Positions 1 through 5,905 of a stretch of 7,287 nt of DNA are shown in pieces. The stretch covers positions 1-7,287 of the forward strand of contig CAJUOR010000072.1 in the NCBI GenBank assembly GCA_910588165.1, written 5' to 3'. This stretch comes from an uncultured Thomasclavelia sp. GTDB taxonomy: Bacteria; Bacillota_I; Bacilli_A; Erysipelotrichales; Coprobacillaceae. Positions within the stretch are counted from its first letter, which is position 1. Each line of letters begins with the position of its first letter. The position numbers and the translations under genes were made by a program. A model generated the notes under the pieces. It made no database searches. It was not told the origin of the DNA and worked only from the letters and a program-made list of their open reading frames with translations.

Positions 1-63
1 TTTTTTCATTTCTTTTTCCATTGACTTTCCTTTTATCGGGCTTCTTTTTGACTGCCTTGCCAT
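1..63 (-). CDS. Probable 5' end of an unidentified lysine-rich protein, cut by the left edge
   Basis: On the minus strand an ATG at 63-61 opens a frame without stops to the window edge (21 codons), giving a very basic N-terminus that begins MARQSKRSPIKGKS. An AAGGA ribosome-binding-like sequence (78-74) lies 10 nt upstream. A second ATG at 73-71, in another frame, is also open to the edge (MYYNGKAVKKK...) and has AAAGGG at 86-81, 7 nt upstream, so the true start and frame cannot be settled from so few codons. Basic, disordered N-termini of this kind occur in many cytoplasmic and membrane proteins, and no family can be named. It could also be no gene at all, since the T-rich plus strand makes lysine-rich minus-strand frames easy to find by chance. 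Confidence 0.3.
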   Translation of the reverse strand, partial: MARQSKRSPIKGKSMEKEMKK

Positions 64-180
64 TATAGTACATTCCTTCGCCCTTTGCAACTCTTTTTTT
101 CCTTTTTTTATTTTCTATTTAATTATCTTTTTATTCACTTTTAGATTAGTTCTTTTATCTTAATACTCTTTAATCATATA

Positions 181-210
181 TGACATATTATGTGACGTAT
201 GATGACATAC
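181..210. repeat. Cluster of three TGACRTA repeats, possible operator
   Basis: TGACATA (181), TGACGTA (193) and TGACATA (203) occur in the same orientation with starts 12 and 10 bp apart, so roughly one helical turn each. Two inverted repeats overlap them: ACATA-T-TATGT at 183-193 and GTATG-ATGA-CATAC at 197-210. They lie in the gap downstream of the AraC-type gene and upstream of the putative minus-strand gene at the left edge, so a regulatory role for that gene is conceivable. The surroundings are AT-rich and the repeats short, so chance is a serious alternative. Confidence 0.3.
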
Positions 211-258
211 TTCCTTATTACTTATAACTTATATTATCGTCCGTTTAATATAAAATAG

Positions 259-276
259 CTGATAACCTATAATCAG
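259..276 (-). terminator. Weak hairpin after the AraC-family gene
   Basis: CTGAT (259-263) pairs with ATCAG (272-276) around an 8-nt loop, starting 3 nt after the stop codon of the regulator gene. Reading the minus strand, it is followed by CTATTTTATATT rather than a clean T-run. With a 5-bp, AT-containing stem it is at best a weak intrinsic terminator. Confidence 0.25.
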
Positions 277-279
277 AGT

Positions 280-1065
280 CTACTTATCTAATGCTTTACG
301 ATATTTACTTGGGGTACAACCATACATCTCTTTAAACAAACGATTGAATGAACGCAATTGTTTAAAGCCATGTCGATACACAATATCTACAATATTATCT
401 TTTGTATATACTATATCTTGATAAGCATGGTTCATTCTAACTCTTAATAAATAACGATGCAAACTCATTGACGTTCTCTTTTTAAAACGCCTTGATAAAT
501 AATTAGGATGAAAATGAAATTGTTCAGCTAAAATTTCTAAACTTAAATCTTGATTGTAATGTTTTTGAATATAGCTAATGACATCATCTATTATCGCATG
601 TGTTTGAGAATGAGGATTGCTTTTATGGCTATATTTTAATATTTTTTCATAGACTTTATACATAACAATATGTTTCTTTAATGATGACATATCTTGATAA
701 GTTTCAAAAGTCTGAAATACTGCCTTATCTATATTCTCCTTATCGAGCTTAAAGCACAACGCTTCTATATCTATTTGATATTGTTTAAAAACTTCTAATG
801 ATAATAAATAAGTAAATATATGATTGTCGACATTTTCAAATTGAATGGCATGAACTGCATTTGAAGGAATTAAGATAATATCTTCTGTTTGACAATCATA
901 ATTTTCACCCTCTACACTCACCCTTAGTTTTCCATTTTGAACATAAATAATCTCTATTTCTTGATGAAAATGATTTCGAATATCTCTGCCTTTAGAAAAG
1001 AAATGATTAAAAAATATAATTGGATATTTCAAATCCGTATAATTGACTTCTAAATAGTGTCCCAT
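280..1065 (-). CDS. AraC-family transcriptional regulator with N-terminal cupin domain
   Basis: A 261-residue AraC/XylS-type regulator, a usual length for the family. Residues about 32-74 form a cupin-like ligand-binding region (HFHQEIEIIYVQNG then ILIPSNAVHAI), typical of members that sense a small molecule, often a sugar or metabolite. Residues about 161-258 form the double helix-turn-helix DNA-binding domain: LSLEILAEQFHFHPNYLSRR is the first motif, and NIVDIVYRHGF...FNRLFKEMYGCTPSKYR is the second, with the family signature at its end. Two in-frame ATGs are possible. The ribosome-binding sequence AGGGTG is only 2 nt from the first (1071-1069) but 8 nt from the second (1065-1063), so the second is chosen; the longer form adds two residues. 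It lies downstream of, and in the same direction as, the aldo-keto reductase gene but beyond its terminator, and a TATAAT at 1090-1085 suggests its own promoter. The ligand and targets are unknown; the reductase gene is the nearest candidate. Confidence 0.9.
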   Translation of the reverse strand: MGHYLEVNYTDLKYPIIFFNHFFSKGRDIRNHFHQEIEIIYVQNGKLRVSVEGENYDCQTEDIILIPSNAVHAIQFENVDNHIFTYLLSLEVFKQYQIDIEALCFKLDKENIDKAVFQTFETYQDMSSLKKHIVMYKVYEKILKYSHKSNPHSQTHAIIDDVISYIQKHYNQDLSLEILAEQFHFHPNYLSRRFKKRTSMSLHRYLLRVRMNHAYQDIVYTKDNIVDIVYRHGFKQLRSFNRLFKEMYGCTPSKYRKALDK

Positions 1066-1073
1066 TTCCATAT

Positions 1074-1079
1074 CACCCT
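1074..1079 (-). promoter_or_regulatory. Ribosome binding site deciding the AraC-family start
   Basis: AGGGTG on the minus strand (1079-1074). It sits 8 nt before the ATG at 1065 and only 2 nt before the ATG at 1071, which favours the inner start codon. Confidence 0.5.
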
Positions 1080-1084
1080 ATCAT

Positions 1085-1090
1085 ATTATA
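1085..1090 (-). promoter_or_regulatory. Candidate -10 box of the AraC-family gene
   Basis: A perfect TATAAT on the minus strand (1090-1085), about 20 nt before the preferred start codon. No good -35 hexamer is found 16-18 bp upstream, so the promoter would need activation or be weak. In such AT-rich DNA a lone TATAAT may be coincidental. Confidence 0.35.
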
Positions 1091-1132
1091 ATACATGCCT
1101 TACTTGACACCTATAAAAAAGCAATCTAATTC

Positions 1133-1160
1133 AAAAAAAACGACTGCCTAAAACAGTCGT
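1133..1160 (-). terminator. Intrinsic terminator of the aldo-keto reductase gene
   Basis: Reading the minus strand, ACGACTG (1160-1154) pairs perfectly with CAGTCGT (1146-1140) around a 7-nt loop, followed directly by a run of T residues (1140-1133). It begins 11 nt after the reductase stop codon. The shape is that of a classic Rho-independent terminator, and it separates the reductase transcript from the regulator gene downstream. Confidence 0.92.
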
Positions 1161-1171
1161 CTTGTAATGTC

Positions 1172-2293
1172 TTATTTTTCAAAATGACTTGCAACTTCTT
1201 GAAGATGTTTGATGATTGGCAAGTGTTGTGGACATACACCTTCACATTGACCGCAGCCGATACATTCACTGGCTTTTCCAAAGTTAGCGGTTAAACGATG
1301 ATAATACTCACCTTGTGGTGTCCAACCTTTTTCTTTCACTTCTTGCTTATCCGCATTATATAATGAGAAATATTTTGGAATGGCTATTTTCATTGGACAA
1401 CCATCAACACAGTAAGCACAACCTGTACATGGAATAGCAATATTGGCATTCAACATAGCAACTGCTTCAGTGATTTTGGCATATTCTTGTTCATCTAATG
1501 GTTTAAAATCAGCCATGTAATTAGTGTTATCCAATAATTGTTCCATATTACTCATACCGCTTAATACGATTTGTACATTATCTAAACTAGCCGCAAAACG
1601 AATCGCCCATGATGGAACAGACATATCCGCATGATAGTTTTTAAATAAATCTTCAACATTAGACGGTACTTTTGCCAAAGTTCCGCCTTTCACCGGTTCC
1701 ATAACAAAAACAGGAACACCATGTTTAGTAGCAACTTCATAACATTTTCTTGACTGAACGCCTTCGCTTTCCCAATCAAGATAGTTGAGCTGTAACTGAA
1801 CAAATTCCATTTCCGGATGCTCTGTCAATACTTGATCTAAAAATTCCGCATTGTCATGATATGAGAAACCGATATGTTTTACTAATCCTTGAGCTTTCTT
1901 ATCCTTTAACCATGTAAAGCAGTCTAAATCATTATAGATTTTATAATGATCTACGCCAATATCATGTAATAAATAGTAATCAAAGAAGCTCACACCTGTT
2001 TTTCTTAACTGTTCATTAAAAATAAGATCTCTATCATCTTTTGTCTTAATGAAACCCGCATGTAATTTAGTAGCCAATGTATAGCTATCTCTAGGGTGTC
2101 TTTCTACTAAAACTTCTTTTGTTGCGGATTCACTCGCAAAACCACAATACATCCAAGCTGTATCAAAATAAGTAAACCCTCTTTCTAAAAAAGTATCCAC
2201 CATCTTTTTGACTTGTTCAATATCAATTTTAGACGCATCATTTTCATCTAATGATGGTAAACGCATTAACCCAAAGCCTAATTTCTTTGTCAT
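1172..2293 (-). CDS. Aldo-keto reductase with C-terminal double [4Fe-4S] ferredoxin-type motifs
   Basis: A 373-residue member of the aldo/keto reductase family of the iron-sulfur type common in anaerobes. Residues 1 to about 270 form the TIM-barrel: the AKR catalytic tetrad is visible as D44 (YFDTAWMY), Y49, K76 (LATKLH) and H110 (YYLLHD). The GFSYHD (142-147) and QLQLNYLDW (167-174) segments are typical of this subfamily. The C-terminus carries two CxxCxxCxxxCP motifs, C289/C292/C295/C299 and C344/C347/C350/C354, each expected to bind one [4Fe-4S] cluster. It is therefore probably an NAD(P)H- or ferredoxin-linked cytoplasmic oxidoreductase; the carbonyl substrate cannot be told from sequence. 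The start is supported by AAGGGGAG (2307-2300) 6 nt upstream. It is monocistronic between its own promoter and terminator, with an AraC-type regulator next downstream and the van-like operon divergent upstream. Confidence 0.93.
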   Translation of the reverse strand: MTKKLGFGLMRLPSLDENDASKIDIEQVKKMVDTFLERGFTYFDTAWMYCGFASESATKEVLVERHPRDSYTLATKLHAGFIKTKDDRDLIFNEQLRKTGVSFFDYYLLHDIGVDHYKIYNDLDCFTWLKDKKAQGLVKHIGFSYHDNAEFLDQVLTEHPEMEFVQLQLNYLDWESEGVQSRKCYEVATKHGVPVFVMEPVKGGTLAKVPSNVEDLFKNYHADMSVPSWAIRFAASLDNVQIVLSGMSNMEQLLDNTNYMADFKPLDEQEYAKITEAVAMLNANIAIPCTGCAYCVDGCPMKIAIPKYFSLYNADKQEVKEKGWTPQGEYYHRLTANFGKASECIGCGQCEGVCPQHLPIIKHLQEVASHFEK

Positions 2294-2316
2294 CTAAATC
2301 TCCCCTTTCGTCAATT

Positions 2317-2347
2317 ATTATACATCTTGAAGTTAACTCTAAGGCAA
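2317..2347 (-). promoter_or_regulatory. Candidate promoter of the aldo-keto reductase gene
   Basis: On the minus strand a perfect TATAAT -10 box (2322-2317) lies 23 nt before the start codon. A TTGCCT (2347-2342) could act as a -35 box with a long 19-bp spacer. The -10 is convincing by sequence and position; the -35 is weak. The transcript leader would be short. Confidence 0.5.
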
Positions 2348-2466
2348 GGCTTTTTTTTGCTTTTAGCTATACTTTTTTATCACTTTTACTATGTTTAAAA
2401 AGCATAGATGATAATTTTTGTTGCCTAAAAATGTTATCTTAAGAAAATCTTTACAAAATTCTCACA

Positions 2467-2483
2467 TCAAATTAAACATTTGA
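2467..2483. promoter_or_regulatory. Inverted repeat TCAAAT-N5-ATTTGA upstream of vanW, possible operator
   Basis: TCAAAT (2467-2472) and ATTTGA (2478-2483) form a perfect 6-bp inverted repeat with a 5-bp centre. It overlaps the TTGAAA of one candidate vanW promoter, which is where a repressor or activator site would be expected. No regulator gene of the VanR type is in the window to go with it. Moderate to low confidence because of base composition. Confidence 0.3.
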
Positions 2484-2530
2484 AAGAATCAATTAAAACT
2501 TTAAAATTGTTATTTTGCTAAAATTATACT
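2480..2530 (+). promoter_or_regulatory. Candidate promoter(s) of the vanW-ligase-racemase operon
   Basis: Two overlapping possibilities are seen. One is TTGAAA (2480-2485), 16 bp, then TAAAAT (2502-2507). The other has a good -10 box, TATACT (2525-2530), with only a poor -35 (TTAAAA at 2501-2506, 18-bp spacer). The second places transcription start about 25 nt before the vanW start codon. Both would read into vanW and the whole operon. Which one is used cannot be told from sequence. Confidence 0.4.
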
Positions 2531-2544
2531 GTAACAAATTACTT

Positions 2545-2551
2545 AGAAAGG
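2545..2551 (+). promoter_or_regulatory. Ribosome binding site deciding the vanW start
   Basis: AGAAAGG ends 9 nt before the ATG at 2561. The two earlier in-frame ATGs (2552 and 2555) are 0 and 3 nt from it, too close to be served, so the start at 2561 is preferred. The resulting N-terminus (MSRKRLTEVFPG) also fits VanW proteins, which begin in the same way. Confidence 0.7.
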
Positions 2552-2560
2552 ATGATGAAT

Positions 2561-3412
2561 ATGTCTAGAAAAAGATTGACAGAAGTTTTTCCTGGGCTGA
2601 CACCTTTAAGAACTAAACAACGTATCTTTTGTTTCTATACTAAAATGAAAATGGACGGTAAACCTTATGCTTATAGTTACAGTGATACATCTTTACCCTA
2701 TTTATTATATGAAGCTAAAAGTAAAATTTTGAATTCTAATACAGGTTATGATATGGTTTACCAAAAAAATAAATTTGATAATTTGAAATTAGCGGCAACG
2801 GGTTTAAATCATTTATTGATTAAACCAAATGAAATTTTTTCTTTCTTCTATGCTACTAAAGATGTTAAGAAAAATGGAACATATAAAGATGGATTAGCTG
2901 AAATTAATGGTTGCATTGTCCCAACTAAAGGCGGAGGTCTATGTCAAATGAGCAATCTTTTATTTTGGGTTTTCCTTCATTCACCTTTAACTATTATCGA
3001 AAGAACAGGTCATGATATGCGTGATTTCCCTGAACCTGAAGGCGATGCTCTTCTAGGTGTAGATGCCACTATTGCTGAAGGCTGGATTGATTTAAAAATG
3101 CGCAACGATACGCAAAATACTTATGAAATTCAAGTCCGTTTTGATGATACTTACGTTTACGTTGGTCTTTATGCTTTAGAAAAACCTCATTATACTTATG
3201 AAGTTATCAATAAAAATCTTGTTTATCAACAAAACCAAAATCAAATTATCGAAGAAGTTGATATTGTATCTAAAATCTACGATGCTTATACAAAGCAACT
3301 ATGCGAAGTTAAAACTTTATATCGCAATCGCTGTATTATTAACTATAAATTACCTAAAGATACGCCTATACAAATAAATACGCAACAAGAAAAGGAGAAA
3401 CAATTATGTTAA
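2561..3412 (+). CDS. vanW: VanW family protein
   Basis: A 283-residue protein that closely resembles, as far as I recall them, the VanW accessory proteins of vanB and vanG operons (about 275 residues). Matching stretches include the N-terminus MSRKRLTEVFP, TGYDMVYQKNKFDNLKLA (61-78), PYKDGL-like TYKDGLAEING (107-117), the core GGGLCQMSNLLFWVFLHSPL (124-143), and DFPEPEGDALLGVDAT (155-170). C128 and the histidines H140 and H151 are conspicuous and lie in the most conserved part. There is no signal peptide or membrane segment, so the protein is probably cytoplasmic. The biochemical role of VanW is not established, and it is not essential for resistance in the known operons. It is the first gene of the operon and overlaps the ligase gene by 7 bp. 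The product call is firm; the function is unknown. Confidence 0.92.
   Translation: MSRKRLTEVFPGLTPLRTKQRIFCFYTKMKMDGKPYAYSYSDTSLPYLLYEAKSKILNSNTGYDMVYQKNKFDNLKLAATGLNHLLIKPNEIFSFFYATKDVKKNGTYKDGLAEINGCIVPTKGGGLCQMSNLLFWVFLHSPLTIIERTGHDMRDFPEPEGDALLGVDATIAEGWIDLKMRNDTQNTYEIQVRFDDTYVYVGLYALEKPHYTYEVINKNLVYQQNQNQIIEEVDIVSKIYDAYTKQLCEVKTLYRNRCIINYKLPKDTPIQINTQQEKEKQLC
3391..3397 (+). promoter_or_regulatory. Ribosome binding site of the ligase gene, inside vanW
   Basis: AAAGGAG within the last codons of vanW lies 8 nt before the ligase ATG (3406). It is the strongest such site in the operon and, with the 7-bp overlap of the genes, suggests translation of the ligase is both coupled and efficient. 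Confidence 0.75.
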
Positions 3413-4449
3413 AGATAGCTGTTATTTTTGGTGGGAAATCTTCTGAATATGAAGTTTCCTTACAATCCGCAACTTCGGTTTTAAAGCATTTAGACCCTAA
3501 ACAATATGAAATTTATCCAATTGGGATTACACAACAGGGTACTTGGTATTACTATACCGGAGATTATGCTTCTATTGAAGCTGATACGTGGCAACAAGAT
3601 TGTCGTTTACTTAAAGAATTGCAATTAAAATTGGATTTAAAAACAAAAGGTTTTATCTTACCTGATGACACATTATTAGCTATTGATGTTGCTTTTCCTG
3701 TTTTGCACGGTAAAAATGGGGAAGATGGAACTATTCAAGGTTTGTTAGAGCTGTTACAAATCCCTTATGTTGGTTGTGGCATTTTAGCTTCTGCTTTATG
3801 TATGGATAAGGATCGTGCCCATCGTTTAGTCCAAGAAGCCGGGATACGTTCTCCACAAGCCATTACTTTAAAAAAATCAGACCAAAATTTTCAAATGGAT
3901 TTAGTTTATCCGGTCTTTGTGAAACCTGTTAAAGCCGGTTCTTCTTTAGGAATTAGCTGTGTCAATGAGCAAGCCACTTTAAATACGGCTATTGAATTAG
4001 CTTTCCAATACGATGATGTCGTCATTATCGAAGAAGCTATTGAAGGATTTGAGGTTGGCTGTGCTGTTATGGGCTATGATGAATTAACGGTAGGAAGAGT
4101 AGATGAAATCGAAATCCATCAATCTTTCTTTGATTTTCAAGAAAAGTATCACCCTGAATCTGCCAAGATTCATGCTCCAGCTCGTCTTTCAGCTCAATTA
4201 GAAAAAGAAATACAAGAAACTGCTTGCCGTATCTATCAAATTTTAGGCTGCCAAGGCTTAGCAAGAGTTGATTTATTTCTAACGCCACAACAAACTTTAG
4301 TTTTCAATGAAGTTAATACTTTACCGGGCTTTACTGCCAATAGTCGTTTCCCAACAATGATGAAATTAGCCGGGATTCCATTTGATGTCTTATTAAATCA
4401 ATTGATCCATTCGGCTCTTGAGGCATTTGAAGGTAAAAACGATGAATGA
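3406..4449 (+). CDS. vanG: VanG-type D-alanine--D-serine (or D-alanine) ligase
   Basis: A 347-residue ATP-grasp ligase of the Ddl/Van family, acting in the cytoplasm to join D-alanine to a second D-residue for the peptidoglycan precursor. Visible motifs: IAVIFGGKSSEYEVSLQSA (4-22, first D-Ala site), VLHGKNGEDGTIQG (99-112), LCMDKDRAH (131-139), KPVKAGSSLGIS (173-184), an omega-loop region with EKY (246-248) then SAKIHAPAR (252-260), and ARVDLF...FNEVNTLPGFT (286-310, Mg2+/ATP site). YEVSLQSA, SALCMDKDRAH, EGFEVGCAV and GRVDEIEI match VanG as I recall it, much more closely than ordinary Ddl. Having Lys-Tyr in the omega loop argues against a D-lactate (VanA/B) enzyme. D-serine versus D-alanine cannot be fully decided by eye; the racemase gene next to it favours D-serine. 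Its stop codon overlaps the racemase start by 8 bp. Confidence 0.88.
   Translation: MLKIAVIFGGKSSEYEVSLQSATSVLKHLDPKQYEIYPIGITQQGTWYYYTGDYASIEADTWQQDCRLLKELQLKLDLKTKGFILPDDTLLAIDVAFPVLHGKNGEDGTIQGLLELLQIPYVGCGILASALCMDKDRAHRLVQEAGIRSPQAITLKKSDQNFQMDLVYPVFVKPVKAGSSLGISCVNEQATLNTAIELAFQYDDVVIIEEAIEGFEVGCAVMGYDELTVGRVDEIEIHQSFFDFQEKYHPESAKIHAPARLSAQLEKEIQETACRIYQILGCQGLARVDLFLTPQQTLVFNEVNTLPGFTANSRFPTMMKLAGIPFDVLLNQLIHSALEAFEGKNDE
4429..4433 (+). promoter_or_regulatory. Ribosome binding site deciding the racemase start
   Basis: GAAGG ends 8 nt before the ATG at 4442. An in-frame TTG at 4418 would lengthen the protein by 8 residues but has no comparable site, so ATG 4442 is preferred. Confidence 0.7.
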
Positions 4450-5647
4450 TTTTATTGATACACAACGTGTTTGGATTGAAGTAGATTTAGATGCAATTTC
4501 ACATACCGGCAAGATAATCCGCCAAGAATTACTTCCACCTCAAACTAAAATCATGGCTGTTTTGAAATCTGATGCTTATGGTTTAGGAGCTACTTACTTA
4601 GCTACATATTTAGAAGAAAAAGAACTTGTTGACTGGTTTGCCGTTGCTTGTATTAGTGAAGCGATTAGTTTAAGAAAGTCAGGAGTTACAAAGCCGATTT
4701 TAATTTTAGGACATACCTCTTGTTGCTATGCCTCTTTATTAGCTACATACAAGCTTACTCAAACTGTAGGCTCTTTAGAGTACGCTTTAGCTTTACATCA
4801 GGAACTTATTAAACATAATCAGCGAATTGATATTCATCTTAAAATCAATACAGGCATGAATCGTTTAGGTTTTGACTATACTAAATCTCAAGATGAAAGC
4901 AATTTTCTTCATGAAATCTTAACTGTTTTAGCCATGACAACACTACGTTCGACAGGTATGTATTCACATCTTTGCACCTCCTTATCTTATACAGCCAAAG
5001 ATAAAGAAATGTCTATATTTCAAGCCCAAAACTTCATGAAAGCTAAAGAACTTTTAGAAAAATATCACGGTCCTTTGGAATATTATCATCTATGCAATAC
5101 CGGTGGTGCGATTAACTATCCAAAATATGCTTTTGATATGATACGCGTCGGTAGTCTTTTATGGGGGCTTTGTGGTGTTACACCTGACATTTCTCAACGT
5201 ATTACGCCACATTTTCCGACAACAATTCAAATGAAATCCAAAGTTGTTATGACTAGAAGGCTAAAACCATCTGACTATGCAGGATACGCCTTTGGCTATC
5301 AGGCTCAAAAAGAAACCGATATTGCGATTGTATCATGCGGTTATACAGATGGATTTAGTCGCTCTCAGTCTAATCAAGGATTCGTCTTAATTCATGGACA
5401 AAAAGCCAAGGTAATCGGAAAAGTCTGTATGGATTCGATGATGATTGATATATCGGGAATTAAAGATGTAAAAATAGGTGATATTGTCACCATTTTCGGC
5501 AATGATGGAAACTTAACCATCACTTGTGGACAAGTCGCTCAAAATGCAGGCATGATTGAACCTGAGGTTACAACTTTGATTGGACGCCGTGTACCTAGAA
5601 TGTATTATGAAAACAAAACTTTAAAGCATATAGAAAATTTCTTATAA
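4442..5647 (+). CDS. alr: VanT-type PLP alanine/serine racemase, catalytic domain only
   Basis: A 401-residue fold-type III racemase, interconverting L- and D-alanine or L- and D-serine. The PLP lysine is K42 (MAVLKSDAYGLGA), with Y46 beside it. The catalytic tyrosine is Y301 (GYTDGF). K134 (HLKINTGMNRLG), R141, H176, R235 (DMIRVG) and M330-D331 (CMDSMMID) are other active-site family positions. RVWIEVDLDAI, LPPQTKIMAV, ILILGHTS and LTQTVGSLEYA resemble the racemase half of VanT, a bifunctional membrane protein, more than housekeeping Alr. The roughly 300-residue N-terminal membrane domain of VanT is absent, so this enzyme is soluble. The residue before RVPR (R382) is Arg, where Bacillus Alr has Tyr and VanT has Asn, so serine specificity is not assured. 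Placed directly after the ligase with an 8-bp overlap, it most likely supplies the ligase's D-amino acid. A dedicated D-alanine supply is the alternative. Confidence 0.9.
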   Translation: MNDFIDTQRVWIEVDLDAISHTGKIIRQELLPPQTKIMAVLKSDAYGLGATYLATYLEEKELVDWFAVACISEAISLRKSGVTKPILILGHTSCCYASLLATYKLTQTVGSLEYALALHQELIKHNQRIDIHLKINTGMNRLGFDYTKSQDESNFLHEILTVLAMTTLRSTGMYSHLCTSLSYTAKDKEMSIFQAQNFMKAKELLEKYHGPLEYYHLCNTGGAINYPKYAFDMIRVGSLLWGLCGVTPDISQRITPHFPTTIQMKSKVVMTRRLKPSDYAGYAFGYQAQKETDIAIVSCGYTDGFSRSQSNQGFVLIHGQKAKVIGKVCMDSMMIDISGIKDVKIGDIVTIFGNDGNLTITCGQVAQNAGMIEPEVTTLIGRRVPRMYYENKTLKHIENFL

Positions 5648-5662
5648 AAAGAAATCATTTAT

Positions 5663-5689
5663 AGAGGAATCCTTGCGTTTGATTCCTCT
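5663..5689 (+). terminator. Hairpin after the racemase gene, possible operon terminator
   Basis: AGAGGAATC (5663-5671) pairs perfectly with GATTCCTCT (5681-5689) around a 9-nt loop, 15 nt after the racemase stop. The stem is strong for this genome, but the sequence after it (TCTGCCATTTC) lacks a proper T-run. It may terminate inefficiently or protect the mRNA end. Confidence 0.55.
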
Positions 5690-5853
5690 TCTGCCATTTC
5701 AATACAATCAGATTACTTATACTCACTGTTTTCTTAATTACCATAAAAGATAACCTAGAGCCAACCTATCTCTTAAAACATATTCTATATCCGCTCTATT
5801 GTTCTATCTTTTAAAATGGATTTTAAATCAAAAAAATATATATTATAGAAATT

Positions 5854-5900
5854 AAAAAGAAGCTAAATTTCATCATGATAAATCACAAACAGCTTCTTTT
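5854..5900 (-). terminator. Intrinsic terminator of the nuclease gene, possibly bidirectional
   Basis: Reading the minus strand, AAAAGAAGCT (5900-5891) pairs perfectly over 10 bp with AGCTTCTTTT (5864-5855), enclosing a 26-nt loop that contains its own ATCATGAT palindrome (5872-5879). T residues of the descending arm and position 5854 form the U-run. It starts 5 nt after the nuclease stop codon. In the plus direction the arm ends in four T, so it could also stop transcripts reading through from the racemase gene; the two operons converge here. Confidence 0.7.
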
Positions 5901-5905
5901 AATAC

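Noticed and set aside
64..279. Possible small RNA or protein gene in the T-rich gap
   Set aside because: No open frame with a ribosome binding site, no tRNA- or riboswitch-like fold; only short repeats and a weak hairpin are visible.
1104..1130. TTGACA and TCTAAT on the plus strand, resembling a promoter
   Set aside because: The spacer is only 15 bp, and no plus-strand gene follows; it would read into the terminator and antisense of the reductase gene.
2389..2407. CTATG-N9-CATAG inverted repeat in the reductase/vanW gap
   Set aside because: The arms are only 5 bp, there is no T-run, and it is not placed near a -10 or start codon; likely chance in AT-rich DNA.
2251..2442. Plus-strand open frame of 63 codons overlapping the reductase start
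   Set aside because: It begins inside the reductase gene on the other strand, has no ribosome binding site, and shows low-complexity Ser/Leu/Phe content typical of antisense frames.
4067..4288. Minus-strand open frame of 73 codons inside the ligase gene
   Set aside because: It lies wholly within a well-conserved gene on the opposite strand and resembles no protein.
2561..5647. The operon as a newly acquired mobile vanG resistance element
   Set aside because: No transposase, integrase, terminal repeats or composition shift is seen, and vanXY, vanY and regulators are absent.
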